This document shows positions 10,199 through 19,587 of a stretch of DNA of 64,000 bases, piece after piece. The stretch's first letter is position 1. Each line of letters begins with the position of its first letter. A model generated the notes under the pieces. It searched no databases, had not been told where the DNA came from, and saw nothing but the letters and a program-made list of their open reading frames with translations. Source of the DNA: Salegentibacter salinarum (GTDB taxonomy: Bacteria > Bacteroidota > Bacteroidia > Flavobacteriales > Flavobacteriaceae); the NCBI RefSeq assembly GCF_900168115.1, contig NZ_FUZC01000016.1, forward strand, positions 1 to 64,000, given 5' to 3'. A program made the translations under genes and the position numbers.

Positions 10199-10384
10199 TT
10201 AGGCTCTTTCATGATTATAAGCCTGTGCCCCTATTAGAACAATAAGTATGACCCATAAAATATTATAGCCCGCAATTATATTTAAATTCATTGCAATTTC
10301 AGAACTTAAAAAAAAGCAGATACTGTCAATTACTATTAAGTGCATAAATGCCGCGAACGATAGTGTTAAAGATGAAGTTTTCAT
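10199..10384 (-). CDS. Small membrane peptide resembling the N-terminus of the WcaJ-like transferase
   Basis: The 61-aa product has two predicted membrane helices (about 8-28 and 34-54) and ends in a charged tail. It aligns over its whole length with residues 5-64 of the WcaJ-like protein encoded at 7978-9330: both begin MKxS, share HL(V/I)I near residue 15, N followed by IxG(F/Y)N and W around 33-44, and end near an ER pair. It has its own ATG and a stop 45 bp before the next gene. It may be a free-standing regulatory or scaffold peptide, or the remnant of a second wcaJ whose remainder was lost; the neighbouring DNA shows no further wcaJ sequence. Function is unknown. Confidence 0.6.
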   Translation of the reverse strand: MKTSSLTLSFAAFMHLIVIDSICFFLSSEIAMNLNIIAGYNILWVILIVLIGAQAYNHERA

Positions 10385-10654
10385 AATTTATATTTTATAC
10401 ATTGATATAGGTGGATTTCTATCGCTAAAAATGGAGTAAGCTGAACTGCCATCTAGGCGTCTTTTATTGGATAGAAGCTACATTGAAGGTGGGGCCTTAC
10501 TTCACAAAAGGCTCAATAAACGTAGGTAGGATATCAGGATATGTCTAAAATATATTAGAAAGTAGAAGTTTGGGAAGGGTACTTTTTTACTGCTCAGGTA
10601 ATGTTATTAATATTATCGTATTTGAATATTGAACAAACATTTTTAAAAAAGTTG
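10385..10654. other. 270-bp gap inside the polysaccharide cluster
   Basis: This is the largest non-coding gap within the cluster. No open frame or clear terminator is present. On the minus strand, a TACGTTTA element near 10520-10527 is one base from the TAnnTTTG consensus, so a secondary promoter for the downstream genes (small peptide to wzc) is possible. A short GCCTT/AAGGC hairpin lies nearby. Neither is strong evidence. Confidence 0.3.
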
Positions 10655-11638
10655 CTATTTAACCAAGTGAAGGGATAAATTTCTTTCTTTTAACGGAGTT
10701 CCATGGTAAATGGCTTCAAAATATTGAATTGTCTTAGATAAACCTTCTTTTAACTGGATTTCTGGTTTCCAACCATTGAGTTTGGCTGTTGCCAAATGAA
10801 TGTCTGGTTGTCTCCTTTGAGGATCGTCCTGGGGAAGTGATTTGAAAATTAATTTTGAATCAGATCCTGTGAGTTCTAAAATATTCTCTGCTAGTTCCAT
10901 CATAGTATATTCCTTCTGGTTGCCAATATTAACGGGACCGGTAAAAGCGTCTTCAGTATTCATCATTCTTATCATGCCCTCTACTAAATCATCTACATAT
11001 TGAAATGATCTGGTTTGACTACCATCCCCAAAAATAGTAATGTCCTCACCTTTTAAAGCTTGCATAATAAAATTGGAAACTACCCTACCGTCATTGGGAT
11101 TCATGTTGGGACCATAAGTATTAAAGATTCTAATGATTTTTATACAAACATCATTTTGTTGATGGTAATCCATAAACAGCGTTTCAGCACAACGTTTACC
11201 TTCATCATAACAAGACCTCGGTCCAATTGGGTTTACATTTCCCCAATAACTTTCTGGTTGGGGGTGTATTTGTGGATCGCCATACACTTCGCTTGTACTG
11301 GCCTGTAAAATTTTGGCTTTAATTCTTTTTGCCAGTCCAAGCATATTTATAGCTCCGATTACTGAAGTTTTGGTAGTTTTTATAGCATTATACTGGTAAT
11401 GAACCGGGCTGGCCGGACAGGCCAGATTGTAAATTTCATCTACCTCTATAAAAAATGGCGTCGTAATATCATGCCTAATAACCTCAAACAAAGGATTCTT
11501 CATTAAGTGAATTATATTTTTTTTACTACCTGTAAAATAGTTATCTAAACAAATTACCTCATTTCCCTCTTTCAACAGTCGTTCACATAGATGGGACCCA
11601 ATAAATCCTGCCCCACCTGTAATTAAAATTCTTTTCAT
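10655..11638 (-). CDS. uxs: UDP-glucuronate decarboxylase (UDP-xylose synthase)
   Basis: This 327-aa extended short-chain dehydrogenase/reductase converts UDP-glucuronate to UDP-xylose using bound NAD. The Rossmann motif GGAGFIG begins at residue 8. The catalytic set is Thr/Ser114-116 (STSE) with Tyr144 and Lys148 (SCYDEGKR). The segments [35 protein letters not shown] and [15 protein letters not shown] are close to the family pattern that separates this enzyme from epimerases. Length is normal for the soluble form. The cluster lacks UDP-glucose dehydrogenase, so the UDP-glucuronate must come from a gene elsewhere. Its presence predicts xylose, or a sugar derived from UDP-xylose, in the polysaccharide. 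Confidence 0.93.
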   Translation of the reverse strand: MKRILITGGAGFIGSHLCERLLKEGNEVICLDNYFTGSKKNIIHLMKNPLFEVIRHDITTPFFIEVDEIYNLACPASPVHYQYNAIKTTKTSVIGAINMLGLAKRIKAKILQASTSEVYGDPQIHPQPESYWGNVNPIGPRSCYDEGKRCAETLFMDYHQQNDVCIKIIRIFNTYGPNMNPNDGRVVSNFIMQALKGEDITIFGDGSQTRSFQYVDDLVEGMIRMMNTEDAFTGPVNIGNQKEYTMMELAENILELTGSDSKLIFKSLPQDDPQRRQPDIHLATAKLNGWKPEIQLKEGLSKTIQYFEAIYHGTPLKERNLSLHLVK

Positions 11639-11669
11639 AGTTGCATATTTAAGTAGTTATCAATAGTAA

Positions 11670-12269
11670 TTAGAATAGGTTAACGACCTCTTCAGTATTT
11701 TTCCATCTTTCTTTTTCAAAGTCGCTCCCGGTTCTTTTGCATATAAGGTTATTCTTCACATCTGATGTTATAACTGAGCCAACCGTAATCACGCTATCAA
11801 TTCCGATTGTAACATTTGGCCCAATAAAACAACAAGCTCCAATCCAACAACCATTTTCAAGATTTATAGGTCCATTTCTAAATGGCATGGATGGTTTACG
11901 ATAGTCGTGATTGCCACCACAGAGAAAAGCCCTTTGGGAAATACAAACATTATCCCCGATATTAATTTTCTCAAAATTCAAGATGAACACTTCTTCCCCA
12001 ATCCACACATTATTGCCCATCTCCAGTTTCCAGGGAAAATGTATATTCACCCTGGGCTTAAGAATTACATTCTTTCCGACTTTTGCTCCAAACAATCTTA
12101 ATAAAGAAACTTTTAAAGAGCTTGGAAAAGGAAAAGCAGTTAAGAAAAAAAGCATTTTAAATAAATACCAGGTTACCTCTTTTATCCTGCTTGCGCCTCT
12201 GTCCAGACCTATTGAAGCGTCAAACTCGTTGAGCTTTACTTTTGAAATAGCTTTTGCATCCATAACCAT
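11670..12269 (-). CDS. WcaF-like hexapeptide-repeat acetyltransferase
   Basis: The 199-aa protein is a left-handed beta-helix acyltransferase. Hexapeptide repeats run from about residue 75 to 175 (KVGKNVILKPRVNI, NNVWIGEEVFILN, GCWIGACCFIGPNVTIG). The catalytic histidine region is GGNHDYRKPSMPF. The arrangement, with a helical N-terminal part and FPFPSSLKVSLLRLFGAKVG, fits the colanic acid acetyltransferase WcaF. It probably O-acetylates a sugar of the repeat unit with acetyl-CoA in the cytoplasm. Only 4 bp separate it from the upstream glycosyltransferase gene, so the two are translated together. The acetylated sugar is unknown. Confidence 0.88.
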   Translation of the reverse strand: MVMDAKAISKVKLNEFDASIGLDRGASRIKEVTWYLFKMLFFLTAFPFPSSLKVSLLRLFGAKVGKNVILKPRVNIHFPWKLEMGNNVWIGEEVFILNFEKINIGDNVCISQRAFLCGGNHDYRKPSMPFRNGPINLENGCWIGACCFIGPNVTIGIDSVITVGSVITSDVKNNLICKRTGSDFEKERWKNTEEVVNLF

Positions 12270-12273
12270 TGAT

Positions 12274-13515
12274 CTAGAAATCTACTCCTTCCATATTAGT
12301 AAGTGATTTGCTTAATACTTCAAACAATCGGCTGGAAGCTTTAGAAATAGCAAATTTTTCCTCAAAGTTTATTTTTGCATTTTTAGCCATATCATCCTTC
12401 CTCTCCTTATCTAAAGCCCACCAACGTTCGAGAAGATTTGATACACCAATTAAGGTATCATCTTCAACGAACCCCGCATCAGAGTTCAAGATTTCTCGCC
12501 AAATATTAACTTTATTTGTAATTAATACCGGTTTTCTGCAAGCCATAGCTTCAACAATTGCAATTCCAAAATTCTCCTGATGACTAGGTAAAATAAAAGC
12601 TTCACACCCATAAAAAGCTCCCCATTTTGCATCTCCGGAAAGCATACCTGGTAAAAAAACATTTTCTTTTAGGGCAGGATTATGATTAATAATGTTCTGA
12701 ACTTTTTTACCATACTCCGATGCTAATCCGGGTCCAGCTATTACTAATTTTGGAATTTTACTGGCTGATATTTTAGCCTTACCCCCATTATTCAATAAAT
12801 CTGCATAAGCTTCCACTAAAATATCTACCCCCTTTTTCTCATGGATCCTGCTTAGAAAGAGCACATAATCATTATTCTCAATTCCTTTACATTGTTCTTT
12901 AAAGGAAACTTTCATTTCGGGGATAAACTCAGGTGGAGCTTCTACTCCCAGACCCACCACAATTTCTTCTTTTGGATGGTAAGGTTTAAAAGGGATACGT
13001 GCCATTAAACACTCTGTTTCACAAGTAAAAAGTATGGCATCTGCATTGTTTACAATCTTTCTTTCAATTAATTCCCAGTATATTTTATTCCTAATCGCCT
13101 TTAATTTTCTATCCGGCGCAGTTTGAAAATAGGGGTCTAACATTCCATGAGGCATCACATGAAGTTTCGGTAAGTTTTGTCTAAAATCACCACGTCCCTC
13201 TAATTCTTTCCTAATCTTTTCGAATGCATAAGATGGATATTGCCACAGCCCATGGACAATGATAGCATCATACTCAGAGAAATTTTTTCTTAACCAGGGC
13301 ATAAGCTTAGCACTATAAGACCAGAATTTATCTGAAGGGCCTAGTGCATAAACTTTAAAATCACTTTTTAATATGAAATCTTCATCAGGTGAATTAACAC
13401 AAACTACTTCATTAGCCACCTCATATTCTGAAAGTCCCGAAATAACGGTCCGCACAGCTTGACAAACACCACCGCGTTCAGGATTCATATTATCTATTGC
13501 GTGTAAAAGCCTCAT
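12274..13515 (-). CDS. Family 4 glycosyltransferase
   Basis: This 413-aa GT-B enzyme opens with LHAIDNMNPERGGVCQAV, the glycine-rich acceptor-side loop of family 4. The C-terminal donor-binding half has LFLSRIHEKKGVDIL and the E-x7-E motif in ENFGIAIVEAMACRKPV. It is expected to be a retaining transferase using a nucleotide sugar. The HVMPHGML segment is also seen in related exopolysaccharide enzymes. Its start codon shares one base with the stop of the preceding gene (TAATG), which points to translational coupling. The substrate cannot be assigned. Confidence 0.9.
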   Translation of the reverse strand: MRLLHAIDNMNPERGGVCQAVRTVISGLSEYEVANEVVCVNSPDEDFILKSDFKVYALGPSDKFWSYSAKLMPWLRKNFSEYDAIIVHGLWQYPSYAFEKIRKELEGRGDFRQNLPKLHVMPHGMLDPYFQTAPDRKLKAIRNKIYWELIERKIVNNADAILFTCETECLMARIPFKPYHPKEEIVVGLGVEAPPEFIPEMKVSFKEQCKGIENNDYVLFLSRIHEKKGVDILVEAYADLLNNGGKAKISASKIPKLVIAGPGLASEYGKKVQNIINHNPALKENVFLPGMLSGDAKWGAFYGCEAFILPSHQENFGIAIVEAMACRKPVLITNKVNIWREILNSDAGFVEDDTLIGVSNLLERWWALDKERKDDMAKNAKINFEEKFAISKASSRLFEVLSKSLTNMEGVDF

Positions 13516-14687
13516 TAGTTATTTTCAGATTTTAGAATATCCAGGTAAATCTTTTCAATCTTATCAAGCGCATCTTTAGAATTGAACCTCCTTGCGTTTT
13601 GGATTCCTCTTTCTTTTATCATTTCGAGTTCAGTACTAGAACTACTTATTATTTTTTCCAAAACCTCGGCAGCATTTTCACTCCATTTCATAACTTCCAA
13701 AGAACTAGAAGGTTTTCTGGGAACATACAAGGCCGCTTTCTTTGCCACCTCGGTCATTGGCGCCTCTCTCGTAGTAATTACCGGGCATCCGGAGGCCATT
13801 GCTTCTGCTATTGGCCAACCAAATCCTTCAGCCAACGATGGAAAAAGAAAAACTGAAGCACCGGCGTAAACTTTTTTAAGCCATTCGTCTGAAAAAGAAT
13901 CCAGCATATGTATATCTTTTTTGAAGGAAGAACTTTGCCATTCATTCCGAATAAGTTCATCGGGTTTTTCTCCCACAAGCAGGAGCGGTAGGTCTTTTTT
14001 AAATTTTATTCGCCAGGCATTATAAATCTCAATAACTCCCCTCCTGTTTTTATACCACTGATTACCGCCAACGTGAAGTATATAACCATGGCAAACATCG
14101 ATTCCGGTTTTCTCCTTTAAATCAATTCGCACCTTAAAAACATTCATTGGTTTAAAGCTATTATTGAGCCCGTTATAGACCACTTCAGATACTCCGGCAG
14201 TGGAAGAGGTAAACCTATGAAGATCTCGTTTCGTATTTTTCGATACAGAGATGTAGTTTCTGCCTCTAGAATAGCCTCTGCGAATCATAGCCTGATATTT
14301 TTTGCCAGTCCAACCAGTAATATTTTCTGAAATTTCGTCTAGGGCAGCTCGCTGAGCCAGAAAATCATGACAGTGAATAGCATGTGGCCTATTAAAAACC
14401 AACGGCACCCAGGGTCCCAATGCATGATCTGTAAATACAAACAGGGTATCTGCACTCTCTTTTTTTACTTTGAAATATACTTCCAAGGGAAACAATAAAT
14501 ACTGATCTAAATACCCAAGCCATTTTTTAAATTTTTCAACCATAGGCAGATAATAAAATCGTCCTCTAGGTGACCATACTCTGGTTGTGTGTCCCCGTTC
14601 CCGCATCCCTTCATCCAGTAAACGGGTAAATCGCGGCATACTTTTGTGAGCGATAAAACTGGGATGTGAGAAAAAGACAATGTTCAT
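13515..14687 (-). CDS. Family 4 glycosyltransferase
   Basis: The 390-aa protein has the two-domain GT-B layout. The N-terminal half contains RGHTTRVWSPRGRFYYLP. The linker and C-terminal half show ILHVGGNQWYKNRRGVIEIY, LLLVGEKP, and the family 4 motif EGFGWPIAEAMASGCPVITT. It overlaps the next gene by one base and starts 17 bp after the polymerase-like gene ends, so it belongs in the same operon. The donor sugar is unknown. The pattern GLNNSFKPM before the donor domain resembles mannosyltransferase-like members, but this is weak evidence. Confidence 0.9.
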   Translation of the reverse strand: MNIVFFSHPSFIAHKSMPRFTRLLDEGMRERGHTTRVWSPRGRFYYLPMVEKFKKWLGYLDQYLLFPLEVYFKVKKESADTLFVFTDHALGPWVPLVFNRPHAIHCHDFLAQRAALDEISENITGWTGKKYQAMIRRGYSRGRNYISVSKNTKRDLHRFTSSTAGVSEVVYNGLNNSFKPMNVFKVRIDLKEKTGIDVCHGYILHVGGNQWYKNRRGVIEIYNAWRIKFKKDLPLLLVGEKPDELIRNEWQSSSFKKDIHMLDSFSDEWLKKVYAGASVFLFPSLAEGFGWPIAEAMASGCPVITTREAPMTEVAKKAALYVPRKPSSSLEVMKWSENAAEVLEKIISSSSTELEMIKERGIQNARRFNSKDALDKIEKIYLDILKSENN

Positions 14688-14704
14688 CCTGACTAAATAT
14701 TGTT

Positions 14705-16030
14705 CTAAAAATGATGTGTGATTTTTTCATCTTCCACGTTTAATGAAGCGAGCAATAACCCACCTATTAATATCGCGAATCCCAAAGTTGTAGGTTGGGC
14801 CCATTGGCCCTGGGGTACGATTAAAAGACAAAAGCTTAACAACATCCAGGGTAGAAAATCGCCTGTTTTTAGCCTCTGATAACTAGCCAAGGCCATCTGT
14901 AGACAAATTCCCAAGCGGATTAAAATAACTCCAAATCCCATTAAAAATCCCATCTCCCCCATCAATCTTAACCATTCATCTTCTGCTACTAGAAAGTTCC
15001 TACCTCCTGTTAACAGGAAACTAGCCACATTTGTACCTAATCCGATTCCGTATCCCCAAAATGGAATTCTTTCTGCTGAAGAACCACTAACTGCAGAAAT
15101 TAAGTTTCCAAAATATCTGTCTACCAGAGTACCTTGCAAGCCACCTTCTACTTTGCTTGCAGTTTCAAACCGACTGGTAAACACTTCAGTACTTGTTTGA
15201 AAAATTTCTACATTATTCAAAACGCTTAAAATAACAAAGCCTGCAATGCCTGCTCCAATGATACGGCCAGCATATTTTGGATTTCTAATACTGGCAAGGA
15301 CCGCAAATGTTACCCCTATGATAACTTGAAATAATAATGATCTACTAATAGAAAGTGGGATAGCAATAAACAAAGCAATAGTTGCAGCAATGAGCAATAA
15401 ACGATTCACTTTTATTCCTCCTATCCAGAAATAAAAAACAAAACAGCTAAGGAGGCTAAAGAACATAGTATTACCTGTCGTAAAGGAGAATGTTCCTGAC
15501 GGCCTAAAATATCCCATTGCGCCACTAAATCCTGACCCTTCCATATCCCCTCCAACGCCACGATTAACCCAGGCCGATTGGGGACTATAAAATTGTAGCG
15601 ATATTAAAACTATCATTGGTATAGCTATCCATAACATAATCTTTCCAACCTTGATCACATCTTCGTGGGAAAAAACTTTACCAATCACGAAAATTACAGG
15701 AAATTGAAGCATAAGAATTCTTGCACCAAAAATTCCAATAGCAAGATTGCCGTGCCCAAAAATTAGCGCCGTAACAAATGCAAACATTCCTATGCCTAAC
15801 ATACCCACTAAGTAAATTGAAGGTGGAAGAAGATTTCTTCTCCAGGCATGGAAAAGGAGAAAAAGAGCAACAGGATCCCGAACAATTAAAAGTGGAGCGG
15901 CAAGACCCGGTAAAAACCATTTACGTAGGGCACCTTCAAATAGCAGGAGGAAAAAATAACCCCAAATACCCAGTTTAAGTAATCGGTATGGATCATTTTC
16001 ATCTACAAGCCTGGCTAGAATGATTCTCAT
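14705..16030 (-). CDS. Wzy-like polysaccharide polymerase / O-antigen ligase-family membrane protein
   Basis: The 441-aa product is strongly hydrophobic with roughly ten to twelve membrane helices. A hydrophilic loop lies at about 285-340 (ETASKVEGGLQGTLVDRYFG), where Wzy and O-antigen ligase proteins carry their periplasmic catalytic loop. The segment IPFWGYGIGLGTN after this loop is a familiar feature of the family. In a Wzx/Wzy pathway it would join lipid-linked repeat units in the periplasm. It is the only such gene in the cluster, and a flippase and a co-polymerase are present, so the polymerase role is the best reading. It lies between two family 4 glycosyltransferase genes with short gaps. 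Confidence 0.8.
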   Translation of the reverse strand: MRIILARLVDENDPYRLLKLGIWGYFFLLLFEGALRKWFLPGLAAPLLIVRDPVALFLLFHAWRRNLLPPSIYLVGMLGIGMFAFVTALIFGHGNLAIGIFGARILMLQFPVIFVIGKVFSHEDVIKVGKIMLWIAIPMIVLISLQFYSPQSAWVNRGVGGDMEGSGFSGAMGYFRPSGTFSFTTGNTMFFSLLSCFVFYFWIGGIKVNRLLLIAATIALFIAIPLSISRSLLFQVIIGVTFAVLASIRNPKYAGRIIGAGIAGFVILSVLNNVEIFQTSTEVFTSRFETASKVEGGLQGTLVDRYFGNLISAVSGSSAERIPFWGYGIGLGTNVASFLLTGGRNFLVAEDEWLRLMGEMGFLMGFGVILIRLGICLQMALASYQRLKTGDFLPWMLLSFCLLIVPQGQWAQPTTLGFAILIGGLLLASLNVEDEKITHHF

Positions 16031-16032
16031 CT

Positions 16033-17304
16033 TTAAATTCGTAATTTCGAAGCATTTGCTTTTCCGACATGTTCACTTATAGCAGTAGCTAATTCTTTCC
16101 CATATACGCTCCAGGGACGTTGTTTTGCAGTTTCCCTGGCAGCTTTTCCTACTTCAGATATACTTTTAGGGTTTTGCAACAAATAATCTAAACACTCTTC
16201 CAAAGCAATGGTAGAACCAGCTTTTATGAGCCAACCATTCTCATTATGGATTATCACATCTGGTCCGGCGGTTCTTTCAGTCGTAATCACCGGCGTACCT
16301 TGAGACATAGCTTCGGTTATAACCATTCCAAACCCTTCAAACAGGGATGGAAATAATAACACATCGTGATCTCTCATCAGTTTTAATATTTCGGAATGTG
16401 GTAAACTGGGAATCCACTTATGTTTAGACAGATTTTCATCCAGTACCCGACAATTATCCGAGGCTTTATAACCTACCACCGTTAAAGTTACGTGCGGTTG
16501 TAATTTATCCACAACAGCAAATACATCTGCAATCCCTTTACGCTGTGACAGCCCACCTACAAATAATAATTTAAGGGGTTTTAAATTATTGATTCCTTCA
16601 TATTTCCTAGTACTAATTGGTGGTGGGAATCCGTATGGTATTATTTCAATAGGAGCTAAATTTCCAGGGTAATTTTTAAGAGTATGAGCAGTGAAACTAC
16701 TGGCAACAAAAATTCTATCAGCAAGGGCTAATTCCTCATCTTTGCGTATTAGTTTTTCTTCTGAATCTTTAAGACCCGTTAGAGTTGCACTCCATTCAGG
16801 CCACCTTTCTTTTTCTAATTCCAGCAATTCCCTCGCGGTTCGCCAGTAGCCAATAGGTAAATCGTAAAAACAGCTTAGACCCAAATTGTGAGCCTCTCGG
16901 AACGTTTTTAAGGCACCATCTTCATAGGCATAAACACCTTTTGCTCCTCTTTTCTTTGCTTCTTTTAAGCGTAAGCTCGTTCTGTGGTCCAGGCTATTAT
17001 ATACTGAATCAATACAAAAAATACCTTTTTCGTGCCTTGTAAGAAAAGTTGCTCCTATTTTTCCAGCTATAAGCCTCCCTGTTTCTAACACTGGCCAATT
17101 GTGAGTATAATTTTTCAAATCAGGAGAAAAGCTTCTTCGTCTTATTTCAGAAAAAGTTGGAAAAGAAGCCAGACGATCCAGTAAGCCATTTGGAAATAAT
17201 GCTATTCCAGTATGAAATTCTGAAAGCATATCTTTCTCTAAAAAACCCTGTAATGCTGAACGATTAAACTGATTACTGTTTGGATGGGATACTATTATTT
17301 TCAT
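16033..17304 (-). CDS. Family 4 glycosyltransferase
   Basis: The 423-aa protein begins MKIIVSHPNSNQF and lacks a signal peptide or membrane helix. The C-terminal half is a clear GT-B donor domain: KLLFVGGLSQRKGIADV, SLPHSEILKLMRDHDVLLFPS and the motif EGFGMVITEAMSQGTPVITT. The N-terminal half is more divergent and includes GVYAYEDGALKTF, seen in transferases acting on lipid-linked oligosaccharides. It lies 3 bp upstream of the polymerase-like gene. The 92-bp gap on its 5-prime side is one of the longer ones in this stretch. The substrate is unknown. Confidence 0.88.
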   Translation of the reverse strand: MKIIVSHPNSNQFNRSALQGFLEKDMLSEFHTGIALFPNGLLDRLASFPTFSEIRRRSFSPDLKNYTHNWPVLETGRLIAGKIGATFLTRHEKGIFCIDSVYNSLDHRTSLRLKEAKKRGAKGVYAYEDGALKTFREAHNLGLSCFYDLPIGYWRTARELLELEKERWPEWSATLTGLKDSEEKLIRKDEELALADRIFVASSFTAHTLKNYPGNLAPIEIIPYGFPPPISTRKYEGINNLKPLKLLFVGGLSQRKGIADVFAVVDKLQPHVTLTVVGYKASDNCRVLDENLSKHKWIPSLPHSEILKLMRDHDVLLFPSLFEGFGMVITEAMSQGTPVITTERTAGPDVIIHNENGWLIKAGSTIALEECLDYLLQNPKSISEVGKAARETAKQRPWSVYGKELATAISEHVGKANASKLRI

Positions 17305-17396
17305 AATGAAATGGTTTTCTATTAGTGATTCAGCAAAAAGGGAGAAAAGCTTCTACTTCCCTATTCTAATCTTTGGATAATAAATTAGATTCGTTT

Positions 17397-18422
17397 TTAG
17401 GCAGCTTTTGATTTTCGCAAAAAGAATTGTGAACCTTTTATCAAATCTTTGATTTTTACAATTAATTTTCTTTTAAAAGAATAATATTTTGCTCCCAAAG
17501 ATCCTGGATTTAAATAACTGGAAATCCGGGATCTTACCTTTTTACTATCGTAGATATTTAGAACTCTCTGGGTAATAATATCTTTCTCGGATTTGGTGAA
17601 ATAGCTGCTTTTTAAGGCAAACGCATGTTCAAGGGCAAATTTCTCCCGTTGTGTTTTAATAATATTCTCGGACCAGTTGCGTCTTTTATAAGCTGGTTCT
17701 ACACATTCATCAAATAATCTTTGGTACCCAATAAGTTCAGCTTCTTTGCGCTGGAGAGAGATCCTATAATTATTCTTATCTACCCATACACGATAATAGG
17801 CCAGTATCTTTGATGAAAATACATTACCCCAATTGGCATCGGCAATTCGAACCCATAAATCATAATCCTCTGTGTATTCCGGACGACCGCTGGTAAAGTT
17901 CAGTTCTTCTAAAACGTTTCTCCTAAACATACAAATGTTAGCAGCTACTTTATAACCGTAAATGCTTTCCCTTAGGGATTTTTCAGCAGAATAGAATTCT
18001 TTTTGGCGAGCGAGTAAACGTTTTCTGGTAAAATGATGGTGTTCATCTATTTGCTGAACATTAACATGTCCCACACCGGCCTCGGGGTATTTCTCGAATA
18101 ATGAAAGAAGGGTTTTTACATAATTTGGATGTAGGAGATCATCTGAATCTAAGCGGACGATAAAATCTGTTTTTGGCCATCTAAGAAGCTTGTTTACATT
18201 TTTAGCAATCCCCAGGTTCTCATCATTTTGTTGGTAATAAAAATTAGAATATTCCGCATTAAATTTCTCGCAGATTAATTTAGTGTTATCTGTACTTCTA
18301 TCGTCACAGACATATACTGAAATTTCTGGGAATGTTTGGTCCAAGGCAGATTGAATACTTCTTTTTAAATACTCTGCCTGGTTGTAGGTGGGGATGCAAA
18401 TAGCTACTGTCAATTTTTTCAT
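17397..18422 (-). CDS. Family 2 glycosyltransferase
   Basis: The 341-aa enzyme opens with VAICIPTYNQAEYLKRSIQS and contains VCDDRSTDNT, the standard family 2 nucleotide-binding start. The DxD motif is RLDSDDLL near residue 95. The ED pair in EYTEDYDLWVRIA, around 180, supplies the likely catalytic base. The last 90 residues are basic and may contact the membrane or acceptor. Four base pairs separate it from the neighbouring 386-aa glycosyltransferase gene. Donor and acceptor are not predictable. Confidence 0.9.
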   Translation of the reverse strand: MKKLTVAICIPTYNQAEYLKRSIQSALDQTFPEISVYVCDDRSTDNTKLICEKFNAEYSNFYYQQNDENLGIAKNVNKLLRWPKTDFIVRLDSDDLLHPNYVKTLLSLFEKYPEAGVGHVNVQQIDEHHHFTRKRLLARQKEFYSAEKSLRESIYGYKVAANICMFRRNVLEELNFTSGRPEYTEDYDLWVRIADANWGNVFSSKILAYYRVWVDKNNYRISLQRKEAELIGYQRLFDECVEPAYKRRNWSENIIKTQREKFALEHAFALKSSYFTKSEKDIITQRVLNIYDSKKVRSRISSYLNPGSLGAKYYSFKRKLIVKIKDLIKGSQFFLRKSKAA

Positions 18423-18426
18423 CGTT

Positions 18427-19587
18427 TTACATTTTAATCAAAGGGATAGAAACTTTGCTTTGAGCTTCTCCTATTATTTCCAGAATATTTCGTGCAATTT
18501 TTTCCTTTATATTTCTGGGGGTAAATTTCTCCATTTTAACCTGTTCTGGGAAACCATCTAATTCCCATTTCAAGTGGTGGTTATCATCAACTAAATCCTT
18601 GTTTCCACAATTGAAATTTTTATCGAGCCCGGCAAAAAGTATTGGTAAACCATGCTCCACATAAGCCGCATAAACCCCACTTTTTTCTAAAAGTTGGGGT
18701 GCTGTTAAGGTTATGCCCATATCTATATACTGAAGAAATCCCGAAATAATTGCCGGCGGTTGTTCTTCAAGAATTATAATATTTAAGGAAGGTATTTCTT
18801 TCTTTAAATCATCCTTAAGTTCAGCTGCTGTATACTGATTTGACCTTCCTGCAATGAATAAAGTAATTGAAGATTTAGTTTTTTTCAACTGTGATATAAA
18901 TTTTTCCTTTTGCCATACAAATGGAATGGTTCCAAAAATCCCCAGCTTTAAAGATTCCTCAGTATTTACTATACCTCTGGCATTTAGTATATCTTCAAAT
19001 AATATCTCAGCGCCAGGGATATATGGAATATTGCTGAAAATTGGTAATAAAAAACTAGGAATTCCTTCCTTACTTAATAAGCCCATGTAGGTGGAATTAC
19101 TGGTAAACACTTTTACAGGTTTTAAATCCCAAACCAGATATTTAATGATGAGCTTATGGATTTCACCTATTATTTTATTTTTTATACTATCTTCTTTCGC
19201 AGCCCCTATCCATAATTCATGAAACATGATACTTACCTGTGAATAATTCTTCAATAGTTTATTTATAATATGGATAGGCCTGAAACTAAATCCCCTGGGG
19301 TGGTATCCATAAATAACGAAATGCCACATTATATGGTCTGGTTTTATTTCATCTATCCATTCTCTTGATTTTATTACTCTTGAGCCCCAAGATTTTTTAT
19401 TGCTAAGCCTTAATGAAAGGATTGTTTCAATCTTTTCTTCTTCATTCACTGAAAGAAAAGGATCGTTTATTGCGAGAATTGCAACTTCGTGCTGTTGGAG
19501 TAATAATTCCTTTGCCAGGATCTGAACATAATCTCCAACCCCGTCTTTCCCCCCTTCTAAACAACCACAGATAAAAAGAATATTCAT
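18427..19587 (-). CDS. Divergent GT-B (family 4-like) glycosyltransferase
   Basis: The 386-aa product starts NILFICGCLEGGKDGVGDYVQILAKEL without its first residue: the glycine-rich loop of GT-B enzymes. A donor-domain-like segment has LGIFGTIPFVWQKEKF and SITLFIAGRSNQY. The canonical E-x7-E motif is not clear; the best match is LLEKSGVYAAYVEHGLPI, with nine residues between the two Glu. It may therefore be an unusual or altered family 4 member. It overlaps the exostosin-like gene by 4 bp (ATGA), so the two are coupled. I am sure of the fold, less of activity. Confidence 0.72.
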   Translation of the reverse strand: MNILFICGCLEGGKDGVGDYVQILAKELLLQQHEVAILAINDPFLSVNEEEKIETILSLRLSNKKSWGSRVIKSREWIDEIKPDHIMWHFVIYGYHPRGFSFRPIHIINKLLKNYSQVSIMFHELWIGAAKEDSIKNKIIGEIHKLIIKYLVWDLKPVKVFTSNSTYMGLLSKEGIPSFLLPIFSNIPYIPGAEILFEDILNARGIVNTEESLKLGIFGTIPFVWQKEKFISQLKKTKSSITLFIAGRSNQYTAAELKDDLKKEIPSLNIIILEEQPPAIISGFLQYIDMGITLTAPQLLEKSGVYAAYVEHGLPILFAGLDKNFNCGNKDLVDDNHHLKWELDGFPEQVKMEKFTPRNIKEKIARNILEIIGEAQSKVSIPLIKM

